DNA of 64,000 nucleotides, taken from the NCBI GenBank assembly GCA_947179155.2, contig OX359274.1:47575564-47639563 (forward strand), written 5' to 3'. Below the pieces are notes generated by a model. The model saw nothing but the letters and a program-made list of their open reading frames with translations, was not told the origin of the DNA and made no database searches. Below are positions 1 to 12,811 of the stretch, piece by piece. How positions within the stretch are numbered: position 1 is the first letter of the stretch; every line of letters begins with the position of its first letter. Source of the stretch: Hedera helix. Lineage: Eukaryota > Streptophyta > Magnoliopsida > Apiales > Araliaceae. Made by a program: the position numbers and the translations under genes.

Positions 1-272
1 CTAGGCAAGTGGTTCAAAAGTTAAACGCCTAAAGAACGCGTGGTTATTTAATTAGTCACCGTATTTACGGAGAGACTCCCCCGTTCTTACACTTACCTGG
101 CTAGTGGTTGATTAATTTCGAATTTGGTGGACCTTAAAGAGAAACTTGGAACAGTTATGAGCTGTCTAGATTTTTTTTAGGTTGACCTTAGAATTTGTTT
201 TATTTATTTTAATTTATTTATCTTTGTTTGCTTATTTGTTTATTTGCTTAATAATTAAAATTAAAATTTAAA

Positions 273-1817
273 ATGGCTGATGATAATGATAACAATGTAG
301 TAGTGGAACCTTTAGCACGCGAGGAGAGATCACTTAGGGAGTACTTTTTACCCGTCACACCTAATCACCCTTCTTGCATTGTATTACCACAAACTCGAGC
401 GACACACTTTGAACTTAAACCAAGTGTAATACAACTCATTCCATCATTCCATGGGTTAGATAGAGAGGACCCCTACAATCATGTCAAGGAATTTTTAAAC
501 ATATGCACAACCTTCCGATTTCAAAATTTTTCAGATGAATCTGTGAGACTTCGTCTCTTTCCATTTTCTCTAAAAGATAGGGCTAAAGCATGGTTGAACT
601 CACTTCCTTCTAATTCAATCAATAGTTGAGACCAATTAACTAGTAAATTCTTGTCAAAATTCTTCCCAATGTCTAAAACAAATGCCCTTAGAAGAGAAAT
701 TGCAGATTTTCATCAAATCGAGAATGAACAATTTTATTTGTGTTGGGAGAGATTTAAGGACTTACTTTTAAGGTGTCCACATCATGGTTTCGAATTATGG
801 AGACTCGTACAATATTTTTATAACGCTTTGACCATGTCCAATCGTCACATGATTGAGTCTATGAATAAAGGGGAATTCCTGAATTTAAGTAGCACTGATG
901 CCTAGCGATTCCTTAAAACCTTGTCCGAAAATTCTCAGCAATGGGATTTTTCTAATGATACAGAGAAGCCTAGGAAAGGGGGGTTATATAAGGTAAAAGA
1001 CGATTTTGATGTAAGAAATGCCTTAGGTAACCTTACTAAGAAAGTAGAAGCCCTAACCTTAAGTCAAACTATGAATTCCGCGATGAGTGCTAGGAATGAG
1101 GGGTGTGCATCGTTTGTCAATTCACCATATACCTCTCCAGAGAGCTATGTTGACCAAGCAAATGCTCTTAATCCTTATGGGAGATCATCTGATAGTCCAT
1201 TTTCTACCACATACAACCCTAATTGGAAGAATCACCCAAATTTTTCTTGGAGACAAAACCAGTCTCCAGTAAATTATGGAGGGCAACAATATGCAGCCCC
1301 AAATCCATCACATCCTCCAGGTTTCCAATCACAATCGCAGTTTGTTGCCCCTCAAAGAAAACCTTCTTTAGAAGACACTTTGCAACAATTTATGCAAACC
1401 ACCCATCAGTCTATCTTAAAGCTTGAAACCCAAATGGGGCAATTAGCCACCGCCTTAGGCGAGAGAGAGAAAGGGAAATTGCCTAATCAACCTGTTCCTA
1501 ACCCCAAAGGTCAGTATGAAGTCACCAATCCTGATAGGAGTCTTGAGGAAGCGAAGTCTATCACTACCCTTAGGTCTGGTCAGAAAATAGATAATCGTAC
1601 GAATGGGTCTAGTGATAAGGAAATAGATGAGAAACCTACTCCTAAAGCATCAAAAGAGCCTGAAACACCTATTACGCCTTATGTCCCTAAAGCTCCTTTT
1701 CCACATAGACTTAACCCAGTAAAGAAAGGCACTCCATATAGCGATATTTTAGAAGTGTTTAAGCAAGTTCGCATAAACATCCCATTCCTTGATGCCATTC
1801 AGCAAGTGCCCTCTTAG
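273..1817 (+). pseudogene. gag: gag of Athila-like element, three in-frame stops
   Basis: Capsid/nucleocapsid-type protein of the Ty3 element. The retrotransposon gag domain lies roughly in codons 55-200: the recognisable cores are FHGLDREDPYNHVKEF, LKDRAKAWLNSL and, after the first stop, FFPMSKTNALRREI and ERFKDLLLRCPHHGFE. Start ATG at 273 gives MADDNDNN and follows the untranslated leader. The frame is closed at 627 (TGA, where the family has Trp), at 903 (TAG, again a likely TGG) and at 1815 (TAG). The C-terminal third is Pro/Gln/Asn-rich, as in this gag family, and I see no CCHC knuckle in it. Reading continues in the same frame into protease. Confidence 0.85.
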
Positions 1818-2540
1818 GCTAAATTCTTAAAAGATCTATGTGCACAGAAAAGAAAAACAAATGTCCCTAAAACAGCATGCTTGACCGAGCAAGTTAGTTC
1901 TATAATCCAAATGAAAACTCCTGTCAAGTATAAGGACCCCGGATGTCCTACAATTTCTTGTGTTATAGGTGACCATGTGATCGATAGGGCCTCACTTGAT
2001 TTAGGTGCAAGTGTCAATCTTTTGCCATATTCCGTGTATGCACAATTAGGATTAGGATAACTTAGACCCACCTCTGTGAGACTTCAGTTAGCTGATAGGT
2101 CTGTCAAAGTTCCTAAGGGTACCATAGAGGATATCTTGATTAAGGTTGATAAGTTTTACTTTCCAGTGGACTTTATTGTCATAGATACTCAACCTGTAGA
2201 GAATGTTAATGCCCAGATCCCTGTAATTTTAGGACGACCTTTCTTGGCTACCTCCAATGCGATAATCAATTGTCGCAATGGAGTTATGAAATTGTCTTTT
2301 GGAAACATGACTGTAGAACTCAATGTGTTTAGCGTTTGTCAACAACGTCCTGATCATGATGATCTCTATGAGGTTAATTTTATTGAGAGTGTTGTCCATG
2401 ATTCCTTTAGGCAGTTATCTTATGATGACCCATTAGAGAGTTGTTTAGCTCATTTTGGCATGAACTTTAATGATGATACCTCAATTAGTGAGGTGAACTC
2501 TTTGTTAGATTCTGCCCCATTAATGAATAATACCAAGTGA
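1818..2540 (+). pseudogene. aspartic protease part of gag-pol
   Basis: Retropepsin-like protease of the Athila-like relic. The active-site motif DLGASVNLLP is at about 1999-2028, and the flap/C-terminal part shows LQLADRSVKVPKGTIEDI and VILGRPFLAT. A TAA at 2058 sits between the active site and the second half, where the related element has an open frame, and a TGA closes the frame at 2538. An apparent start at 2076 is only a GTG after the stop and is not a real start. Same frame as gag and RT. Confidence 0.8.
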
Positions 2541-4697
2541 AAAGCCAAAATTGAACCTCTCTCATCTCTTGAATCTATACCACTTCCATCTGTTGACAAA
2601 CCACCAAAGCTTGATTTGAAATCTCTTCCCGAGACACTAAAATACTCATTTTTAGGTCAATCTGAAACCTTGCCTGTTATCATAGCATCCGAATTAGATA
2701 AAGAGCAAGAAGACAAACTCATTAGTGTGCTTAGGGAACATAGAGAAGCTATAGGTTGGACAATTGCAGACATTAAGGGTATTAGTCCATCAGTGTGCAT
2801 GCATAGAATACACCTAGAAGATAATGTCAAACCCTCTCGTGAGTCTCAAAGGAGACTCAACCCTACAATGAAAGAGGTGGTAAGAGCTGAAGTGATTAAG
2901 CTTTTATATGTGGGAGTTATTTACCCAATCTCTGATAGTTCCTGGGTTAGTCTTGTTCATGTTGTCCCTAAAAAGTCAGGAATTACGGTAGTCAAGAATG
3001 ATAATAATGAATTAGTTCCTACCTGAATGCAAACGGGTTGGCGTGTGTGCATCGATTACCGTAAGTTGAATGCCTCCACTAGAAATAACCATTTTCCACT
3101 TCCTTTTATTGACCAGATGTTAGAAAGGTTAGCCGGACATGCATATTATTGTTTTCTTGATGGTTATTCCGGTTACAACCAAATTCCCATAGCACCTGAG
3201 GACCAAGAGAAAACAACATTCACCTGTCCTTTTGGTACTTTTGCCTACCGTCGTATGTCCTTTGGATTATGTAATGCACCTGCTACATTTCAGCGGTGTA
3301 TGATGAGCATATTTTCTGACATGGTAGAGCGTTTTCTAGAGGTGTTCATGGATGACTTTTCCGTATTTGGATCTAGCTTTGATGAGTGTCTACATCATTT
3401 AACTCTAATGTTAATTAGGTGTAAAGAAAAAAATCTTGTACTTAATTGGGAAAAGTGTCACTTCATGGTTAGAAAAGGGATAGTTTTAGGACATGTGGTG
3501 TCCCACGAAGGAATTGAGGTAAATAAGGCAAAAGTTGATGTGATTTCTAATCTCCCACCTCCTAAGATAGTTAGAGAAATAAGGTCTTTCTTAGGTCACG
3601 CAGGATTTTACCGTAGGTTCATTAAGGACTTTAGTAAAATATCTAGGCCTTTGTGTAATTTGCTTGCTAAAGATGTCTCTTTTCACTTTGACAATGCATG
3701 CCTTGAAGCTTTTAACAAGCTCAAGACCTTGTTGACATCTGCACCCATCATTAGACCACCCGAGTGGAGTGTTGCATTCGAGATTATGTGTGATGCTTCG
3801 GATTACGCCATAGGACCTGTTTTGGGGCAGCGTATTGATAGACTACCTCATGTAATTTATTATGCTAGTAAGACCCTTAATGATGCACAACTCAATTATT
3901 CCACCACGAAAAAAGAGTTGTTAGCCGTAGTTTTTGCGCTAGACAAGTTTAGGTCTTACTTGATTGGGTCTAGGGTTATAGTCTATTCTGATCATGCTGC
4001 ATTAAAATATCTCTTGAGTAAGAAAGATGCCAAACCTCGCCTCATCAGATGGATTTTGTTGTTACAAGAATTTGACCTTGAAATTAAGGACAAGAAAGGA
4101 TTTGAAAATGTCGTGGCTGATCATTTGTCAAGGTTAATTGTCGAGTCCATGGATGAGTCCTTGCCTATTAGAGAGTCATTTCCCGATGAACAACTTATGG
4201 TTGTTTCCCAAGTACCTTGGTATGCTGATATTGTTAACTATCTTGTCATAGGACAAATGCCCACACATTGGACTAAACAAGATCGTATTAAATTTTTATC
4301 TAGGGTTAAACAATTCTTTTGGGATGATCCTTACCTGTTCAAATATTGTCCTGACCAAATCATTAGGAGATGTATTCCTGAAAGTGAGCAAAACGATGTT
4401 ATCTCTTTTTGTCATGATCATGCATGTGGAGGTCACTTTAGTTCAAAGAAAACAATTGCGAAAATTCTTCAATGTGGTTTTTATTGGCCAACTGTATTTA
4501 AAGATACACATGCACATTGTAGTTCTTGTGAGAGATGTCAAAAATTAGGAAGTATAACTCGTAGAAATATGGTGCCTTTACATCCTATTCTTATTGTTGA
4601 ATTATTTGATGTGTGGGGTATTGATTTTATGGGTCCATTTCCTAATTCATTTGGCAATTTGTACATCCTTGTTGCCAGTGATCATTGTTTTGTATAA
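2541..4697 (+). pseudogene. pol: reverse transcriptase, RNase H and truncated integrase
   Basis: Pol section in the same frame as gag. A stop at 3024 (TGA, CGA arginine codon in the sister copy) splits the RT thumb/finger region just before WRVCIDYRKLN. The RT palm motif is FMDDF at about 3346-3360, preceded by RRMSFGLCNAPATFQ. RNase H follows (FEIMCDASDYAIG, then TTKKELLAVVFALDKF and YSDHAALKYLL). Integrase has the zinc-binding H-H-C-C region (HDHACGGHF to CSSCERCQ, about 4411-4540) and the first catalytic aspartate in WGIDFMGPFP. It ends in HCFV-stop at 4695-4697; the other two catalytic residues are missing. Confidence 0.9.
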
Positions 4698-4845
4698 CCT
4701 CTCACCTTCGATGTTCATGAAAGATCCCTAAATGTTCATGACTTTACTGATTTCGGGTGAAAAGAGTCCTAGTAAAGACAATAATGTCTACCTCAAGCCC
4801 TTAGTTGATGAGTTGAAGATGTTGTAGGATAAAAGGGTTCTGTTA

Positions 4846-6104
4846 GCAAATTTATGTATATGCCCATTTGGATTTAATGATGACAAAAATTATAATAAAA
4901 TGTTCAATCTAAATATATGTTAGGTGATTATACTGAAGTTATTATGTTATACAACGATGTGTTATATGTCTTTACATTAAAGTCATTACTGTTTGTGCTT
5001 AAAAGAACAAATGTGAATGTATAAATACATGATCAACTAGTTGCCCAGTTCTTAAAATAATAATTATTATAAAAGGACTTATGTATCAAAATTATTAAGT
5101 TGATCCAAACTGAAAAGATAGATTAGGCTAGTGATCAAACTTGTTAGGTTGATTTAAAAAATAACTTATGTATTAGTCCGAAAAAGATAATGGTGTAAAA
5201 GGACTTTAGAGATCAAATTTATTAGGTTCATTTGAATACAAAAAGTTATTACCCCAAATTGCAATAAACTAGGTTGAAGACTTGCACGGCTCAGATAAGG
5301 AAGTAAAGTAGAAGAAAAATGAGACCAATAGAAAGATCGTAAAGTATGCTCAAAGATCGTAAAACGAGTGCATAGTTCGTAAGGTAAAAACAAAGATCAC
5401 AAAATAAACTCGAAGATCGTAAAGCAAATTGAAAAGTTCAAAATTATAAAACTCTAAGCTTGAAGAGTTGACAACTGAGAAGAAGTAAAACTGATCGTAG
5501 AGTAAAATACAAGTTTGTATTGAAAAGATATCATCGTATGGAGATATCAAATCGTATAGTGAAAGATCATATCGCAAAGCTACAATACTAATGAGTTGTT
5601 TTAGTACTACACATATCAAAGTCATGATGTTAATGGTGTTGAGAGAAAGATTCACTACAGTAACAAATGACAAAAATGATCTCATCAAAGGATTCTTTAG
5701 AAATAAAGTAAGTTGAGGACAACTAGTTAGAAAGGACAAGAAGAAAGGAATCTAACTACACATATGATGTTCAGCAAGAAGTTATGTAAGGACTGTAAAC
5801 CACATTGACAGAGAATAATAGAGTAAGGGGGAGCTGACCTTCAAAGATAAAGTGGTAAAAGGCAGAAGTTCAAATCAAGAAGAAATCTCAGTTCTCAGGA
5901 AATGAACTGAGCTTATAATGAAGATATGAAAAAACAATAGACAAATAATGAGTGTTTCAAGAAATGTTGCTGAAGAAATATAAGTCTGAGAGTATACTCT
6001 ATGATACGATGACTAAAGAAATTGTAGAGTATAAGTTTTCAGAAAGTCCACAACAGAACGAAGAGTTGAAGATTATAAAGCTACAGAGCATACAGCTGAA
6101 GACA
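4846..6104. repeat. non-coding repeat-like DNA, left flank of the hAT insertion
   Basis: No gene. The stretch is AT-rich and carries many imperfect copies of a short motif around AGATCGTAAAG (for example near 5335, 5354, 5414, and variants at 5487 and 5547). The same motif continues to the right of the hAT element at 10640-11100, so the two stretches look like one older repeat split by the insertion. It may be part of a long LTR, but I find no terminal motif that proves it. Confidence 0.45.
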
Positions 6105-6390
6105 CAAGGTTCGAAATAGCGTTTGAGGCGCACGCTTCAAGGCGCGCCTCGAAGCGAGGCGAAAAGTTGTTGTTGCGACGCGTACACGTAAATTGGAGAA
6201 AAAGAAACTCAACGCCTCATTTGACTAAGGCGTACACCTCAGTGCGTTGCACCTCAAGGCGGAGAAAGGCGTAGGCTTTGATTTATTTAAAAAAAAACCT
6301 AAGTATGTATGCAATCTGCTCACCTCAGTAGCTCAAAATATTACGAAGAGGCGAAGCAGAGGTGCAATCTTCTTCCGACATCGAGCAACC

Positions 6391-6391
6391 A

Positions 6392-6434
<43 letters not shown>

Positions 6435-6560
6435 TCTTCTTCTTCTTCTTCTCCTCTACTTCTTCTTATCTGCTGCTACGACTTCTTTTCTCAGTTTCTG
6501 CTTCTTTCCTTCTTCTTTTCTGCTACAGTGCTACTTCTTCTTCTTCTTCTCTACTAAGAT
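6391..6560. repeat. CT and TTC microsatellite tract inside the hAT element
   Basis: A (CT)n run at 6391-6432 grades into TTC-rich sequence up to about 6560. Open frames over it on the plus strand (Ser/Leu/Phe runs) are products of the simple repeat and are not called as genes. Confidence 0.9.
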
Positions 6561-6965
6561 TGCTAGATAAACTTATTATTTTTTCCCAATCAATTCGACA
6601 GCCCTGTTGATGAATTATTTTAGCCATTTAAATTATTTTAGCCCAAAAATCGAGTAGCCCATTCCTCTATTTCGAAATCAATTCGGCAGCCCTGTTGATG
6701 AATTTCCTCAACCCCATTTATTTAAAGTTAATTATCATTTCATAGGCTTCAGCTTTAAACTTATTTGCAATAAATTTCTTCTGTTGAAAATTATAATATG
6801 GAGTTATATATATGTTAGCATCAATTCATGTTCAATTTCTCCATATGTTATAAACTCTTTCAATTTTGTCCATAATCTAACATAAATTGGTCTATTTATT
6901 AAAAGTAAAATACAAAAGATAGAACATTATTGCTTAATAGAATACAGAAAGGCCACCAAACAAAG

Positions 6966-7070
<105 letters not shown>

Positions 7071-7617
7071 ATACAATACAATAATCACACATTTATGTAT
7101 ATATAGTCAGCACATTTAGTCAAGTTAATACATCAGTTGTAAGAATGAAAATTATTAATTATATAATATACATGTAAAGCTATCAATGTTTCATCTCTTT
7201 CCATTATTACAACAGATTGACAAACAAAATCCCCTTATGAATGGAAATTATATTATACACAATGTAAAGTTAAGCAAGTGCATAACCTACATACAACTTT
7301 GACTATTGTTGCTATTAAAGCTAATACATTGCATACTAGTTGAGCATATCAAAAGTATAATATCAGTTGTGATTTGTTGACTACTGTTGCTGCTGATCTT
7401 GTCCACTTCCTCTTGTGACTTGTGATTTAATATACTACAACCTGCATTAAGAATATGGTAAATCATTACTCATTAAAAAAATAAATATATCAATATTCAT
7501 ATAATGTTATTCACTTCATTTTCTATTTATAACTATGTATAAATGTATAATATATAATGTTATTCACTTCATTTAAAAATATATTAATATTTTTTTTTAT
7601 TACAGTAAATTGTAATT

Positions 7618-10392
7618 ATGGGTAAGAAAGATTTAGCTTGGAAATATGGCACCGAAGTTCCTAGAGTTAATAAATCTCATTTATATGTGGAATGCAATTT
7701 TTGTAAGAAAATTTGTAAATGAGGGATTACAAGGCTGAAAAATCATCTTGTGGGTAATCATAGTAACGTTGAGGCTTGCAAAAAAGTACCAAGTAAAGTG
7801 AAAGAAAAGCTTGCTTCATATATGAATAAAAGTATTGACTCAAAGGAAGAAAGACAAAGAAATGAAGCTAAAAAAATACAAAGTGGGTCCTATTATGGTG
7901 GTATTCCATCCTTGGGAGGTTCAAGTGTGGGTAGTGCCTCCACAAGGGGAGTTCGGGGACCCATGAACAGATTTATTGTAGATGTTGATGCTGATGATGA
8001 TAATACAAAGAGTATCGTATTTTCAAAGGAGACTCGTAATGCAATCTGTCTTGAATTGGTAGATTCTTCTTTGAAAATGGGATTCCCTTTAATGTTGCAG
8101 ATAGTCCTTCATTTTTAAATGTATCGGTCAATTGGGAACTATGGTCGTGCTTTAAAACCCCCTACTCCATACGAGCTTAGCTCTTGGATATTGAAGGAGG
8201 AAGAGAAGACTACAAAGGCTTTTGTTGAGGAGGTAAAGAAGACTTGAGCACATACGGGGGTGTCAATCTTGTCGGATGGTTGGAAAGATATTAGGGAAAG
8301 ACAACTAATAAACTTTCTTGTTAACAACCCCCATGACACTGTATTTTTGAAATCTGTTGATGCATCTGATGCAATTAAAGATGCTAATTTGATGTTTAAA
8401 CTACTTGATGAGGTTGTTGATGAAGTGGGAGAAGACCTTGTCATTCAAGTAGTCACTGACAATGCATCTAATTATTAGGCGGCGGGGAGAATGTTAATGG
8501 AGAAGAGGCCACATATGTGGTGGACACCATGTGCAACGTATTGCATCGATTTGATGCTTGAGAAGCTTGGAGAGTTGCCTCAACATAAAAATGCTTTGAC
8601 AAAGGTAAAGAAGGTAATTATTATTATTATTATTATTATTTGGTTGGTTATAATTTTTTTTATTCAATGAATACTTGAATTATTATTATTATTATTTGAT
8701 GAATGTCATTATGTAATTGTAGGTAAGCAACTTCATACATAATCATGGATGGGTCTTGGCATTGATGAGGGCCAACATTAATAAAGACCTTGTTCGGTCA
8801 GTCGCCACTAGATTTGTCACTGCTTATTTAACTTTGCAGAGTATGCATAGTTTGAGACAGCCTTTGGAGGCTATGTTTACATCTAGGGAGTGGGCAAATT
8901 ATGTTTGGGCAAAAAAACCTGAAGGTAGAGAGGCGAGAAAAATCATTCTAAGTGATAAGAATTTTTGGGGTAGTGTGGGATATGTAATTAAGACCACAAA
9001 ACCTTTAGTAAGTGTATTGAGGATGGCAGATTCGGAGAAAGTACCGGGAATGAGATTTTTATATGGTGCTATGGACAATGCAAAAGAACATATTGCAAAA
9101 AAATTGGATAATGAGGAGGGGGCCTATAAAGAGATATGGAGCATAATAGATGCTAAATGGGACAATCAGTTACATTGACATTTGCACGCTGCTGCATATT
9201 TTTTGAATCCTCGTTTTCAATTTGATGACAATTTTTGTGCTAATGTAGAAGTTAAGGTGGGATTGTATGCTTGTATGGACAAGCTTATTCCTAACTCTAA
9301 GGAAAGAGAGAAAGCTGATTTGTAATTAGATGCATTTCGATTGAGGCAAAGGTTATTTGGCTACACAAATGCCAAAAAAACGTGTAAAAAACGTGCTCCC
9401 GGTAAGTACCATTGATTAATGTATGGCTATGCTTATGCTTTCATTTTGATTAAATAGAAAAGTAATTTGCAATTAAAGATTGATATATATTTTAATATTG
9501 ATCCAGCTGATTAGTGGATCGCATATGGAGATGAAGCTCCGAAATTAAGAAACTTTGCAGTAAAGATTTTAAGTTTAACTTGCTCATCTTCGGCGTGTGA
9601 GCGTAATTGTAGTACTTTTAATCAGGTATTTATTAGTTATAAATCATTTATATTCTCAATTCTATTTATTAAGATTTTACGAGATCTCACTAATGCTCAT
9701 ATACTTGTAATATAGATACATACAAAGAGAATGAATCGATTGTCCGCATCCAGGCTTAACTAATTGGCTTACATTATATACAATAAAAAATTGAAAGATC
9801 GGCACATCAAGAAAAAGGCACTAACGGAAGAAAAGGGTCCACTGGTTGTTAATAGTGTGCCATCTTATAATGAGTGGGTTGCGAGGGGAAATGATGAAAA
9901 TATCTCAAGAGTGACTTCTGAGCTTGATGATATGGAGGAGGGTGAAGGGACTCATGAGAATGAAATGACAGTTACAAGAGAAGAGACTAATGCGAGGGAG
10001 ATTACATTGGGAGGGAAAGGGACTCGGGAAAGAAGAAGTAAACAAGGAAGTCAAAAGAGAAAGAGAAAGACTTTGCAGTCAAAAACTACAACAAAAGGTT
10101 AGTGTGTTTAAAGTTTTCTCTTTAAAAAAACATACTCATTAGTCATTATATATTTACTTGTTTATTTATAGATAAAGGAAATGGATTGCAATTGGTAAAT
10201 GAAGAATCGGAGTTTGAAGATCTTAGTAGTGACGATGAAAAGGATGACAGAGCTATTAGATATGATGATGATTCCATGGAGGATCCTCTTAGTGATGATA
10301 GGGGTGATGATGGATATGATGGTGGAGATGATGATCAAGGATTTGATCCATTTTTCAGGGCGCTGGATACGAATGATACACTATTTATATAG
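7618..10392 (+). pseudogene. hAT transposase (BED finger, DUF659, dimerisation domain)
   Basis: Cut-and-paste transposase in several exons. Starting at ATG 7618: BED zinc finger (C-x2-C in VECNFCKK, then RLKNHLVGNH), interrupted by TGA at 7720; DUF659/RNase-H-like core with SILSDGWKD and VTDNASNY (8260-8475) and WWTPCATYCIDLMLE; an ATT-rich intron (about 8614-8722); then LVRSVATRF, and the C-terminal dimerisation motif LSLTCSSSACERN at about 9568-9606, followed by an intron and IHTKRMNRL. A last intron (10098-10171) leads to an acidic tail ending at 10392. Stops at 7720, 8116, 8245, 8476, 9176, 9323 and in the DWW motif near 9513. The conserved Trp after CERN is Cys. Around 8080-8135 the reading frame looks shifted and restored. 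Not functional. Confidence 0.88.
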
Positions 10393-10635
10393 TGATGGTT
10401 GATCACTATATAAGTAGTTGATGATATTATGTTGTTTTGATGTTTTGTAACGATACATTAAGTGACATTGGTTATTTTTGTCTTTTATGACCTTAATTAT
10501 AATGATGGATTAATTTATAATTTATTAGCATTTTTTTATAATTTTTTGGGAACTTTTAGCTTTTCGCATCGAGGCTTACGCCTCACCTCGTCCGAACAAA
10601 AACGCCTCATACCGCTTTTAGCTTTTTCGAATATT

Positions 10636-11879
10636 AGAAGACGAGATCGTATAGTAGAAACTGAATCATATTAAATCTCATATCATAATACAGAATCTTT
10701 ATTATGTGATCAGTTAATTTCGTAAAGTGAAAGCTGTCAGAAAATCGTAGAGCTCAAAAAGAAAAAAGAGAAAGAATAAGTAAATCAATAATTCTGAAGA
10801 TGAAAATGATACAACAGAAAAGTGAAGACCGAAGTACAAGTGCATACATTAAAAGAAATAAGAATACAAGAAGATCGTAGGGCTTGAATAGTCATGGATT
10901 GTAGATCAAGACAATAATCAAAAAGTGACAATATCAAGGACAGCTCTACGTTCACAGATTTTAGTTATTATAACAATGCTAAACGATTATGGTGCAGATT
11001 ACAAAGTAATAGAATCATAGAAGCTAATCATAAGGAGACAGATCGTAAAGTTGGTCGTAAAGGAAGACGTTAAGCCATAATTCGTAAAGAAAATTAAATC
11101 GCCTTCTACACCTACCAATGAAAACTACGATTCAGCATATAAGATGTTAGAACTAACAATGAATTGAAGATTGAAAGATCAATAGAGTAAAGATATTGAA
11201 AAAAGGATTGTATATCCAAAGCTTAAATTGAAGATTGGATTTGAATTGTATCCAACGGATAAATGACGCCATCCATATTAACACTTTTACAACAGACTGA
11301 TGTGACACATCAGAGTAAAAATTAAGCTGACAAGTCCAGAACGTCTACAATATCTTCAGTATTTACAACAGAGATTCTTAATATATCTTCTAACTGAAAA
11401 AATGTCAGAGATCTCTCTAAAAATAAGTGACCTTCATCAGAAGATATATGAGTGAGTGAGAGAGACAAAGAAGAAAAAGAAAGGAGAGAGAATGGTGGAA
11501 AATAAAAAGGGAGCGAAGTTAAATAAATTCCACCAACAGAGAGAAAAGTAAAGAAACGTTATGCGAAAAAAATTAGAGGAAAAAGATTGGTAAAAATACA
11601 AAAAAAAAATGAAAGAAAAAAGAAAAAAAATTAATCTACTGAGACCATAAGGGGGGTCGATCCATTACAAAGACAAATTATCTACCTAAAGTCACTCTAC
11701 GCTTTAGAAGATCGATCAAGAATGATTCTAGAGCAGAAGCTTATCAGAATACAAGGAAGGCTTGTAGAATCATTCATCAGCTGCCAAGTTCATTTGATAT
11801 GAGCTTAACGTCAACTTGGCAACACCCTTAATAACAACAACAAACAATAGCAATTCGGCTAAAGCTTATAGCCGATGGC
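10636..11879. repeat. non-coding repeat-like DNA, right flank of the hAT insertion
   Basis: No gene. Continues the ATCGTAAAG/ATCGTAGAG motif of the left flank (for example 10647, 10719, 10748, 10875, 11045). Purine-rich from about 11400 to 11640. Nothing else recognisable before the CACTA coding relic. Confidence 0.4.
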
Positions 11880-11889
11880 CCTAAAAGAT

Positions 11890-12552
11890 CTATTGATACT
11901 TATACATGTTGCATTATAAACGGTTACAGATTTAAGTGTTACGAGGCTAGGGCAGTCTTGTCATCTGACTCTAGTGTAGTAGTTAAAGGTAGTTGTTACG
12001 ATAATCTTTGGGATGACTGGTATGGACGATTGGTAGAAGTAATAGTTCTCAAGTATTAGGGTCAAAAATAGTTAGTTTGCTTCAATTGTCATTGTTTTGA
12101 TGTTGAGAATAAAGTTAGAGTAGATAAAAACTTAGGACTGATGATAGTAAATTTGAAGTCAAAACTATATTCAGACAAGCCTTTTGTTTTAACAGGTCAA
12201 GCAATGCAGGTGTACTACACCTAGAGTGTAAAAACTCCCACAAGCTCATGGTATGCTATTATAACAACCAAAGCTCGTGGTTTTTAAGGCATAGCTCCTC
12301 GTCCAGACGATGAACCATTACAAGTAGAGTCAACTAGTATCACACCTACTGATGTAACAGTTGTTAGTGAGTTTAATGACGACGAAGATGATGTCATGAC
12401 TGTCGAAAGTGAAGACGTTAATGTTGAGGAGGAATGTATAAATGAATAAATTCTTGAAGATGATGAAGATGGTGATGACAACGACAATGAAGAGCTACTG
12501 CTCGAGGATGACGATTCTGATGTTGATGGCTTTGATGATATAAATGATTAGG
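11890..12552 (+). pseudogene. CACTA transposase C-terminus (DUF4216-like)
   Basis: Remnant of the large CACTA transposase. Translation in the plus direction gives IINGYRFKCYEARA (from about 11913), VVVKGSCYDNLWDDWYGRLV, then DKPFVLTGQAMQVYYT (about 12176-12223), which is the DUF4216 pattern ending in the family's FVLA-QAQQVFY-type motif. A stop splits the middle (VLKY-stop near 12058). After an acceptor-like sequence an Asp/Glu-rich tail (12280-12550) ends the protein, itself interrupted near 12447. Frame assignments are by eye. Confidence 0.65.
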
Positions 12553-12569
12553 AGTATGTATTTAATATT

Positions 12570-12775
12570 ATTTGAGTTGTATCCATATGTACTAGTTTGT
12601 CTTTACTAAATTTATATGTACTATAGTTTGGAGTTGCATCTATATATACTAGTTTAATTTGTGGTTGCATCCATATGTATTAGTTTGTAGTTACATCCAT
12701 ATGTTATAGATTGTAGTTGTATCCATATGTACTAGTTTGACGATATACTAGTTTGTCTTTACAAAACATGTCTTA
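12570..12775. repeat. short minisatellite, about 30-58 bp spacing
   Basis: Five imperfect copies of a unit containing GTTGTATCCATATGTACTAG (near 12575, 12632, 12662, 12692 and 12717). It lies between the two CACTA coding relics. Confidence 0.7.
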
Positions 12776-12811
12776 TAATTTTGTGTTTATGTCAATACAG
12801 TGATATAGATA

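Larger units (their letters stand above)
1..4845 (+). mobile_element. Athila-like Ty3 retrotransposon relic, 3'-truncated
   Basis: A leader of about 270 bases without a gene is followed by gag, protease, reverse transcriptase, RNase H and the first half of integrase, all in one reading frame from 273 to 4697. Order of domains, the DLGAS protease site and the long gag-pol frame fit the Athila/Tat branch of Ty3 elements, and the proteins align by eye along their length with the minus-strand element at 60-64 kb. The 5' LTR lies outside the window. Similarity stops just after the first integrase aspartate, so the rest of integrase and the 3' LTR are lost. Six in-frame stops and no frameshift are visible. 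The element is dead. Confidence 0.9.

Noticed and set aside
6247..6610. Three overlapping open frames rich in Ser, Leu and Phe
   Set aside because: They are read-throughs of CT/TTC microsatellites in the hAT 5' region; no domain and no codon signal.
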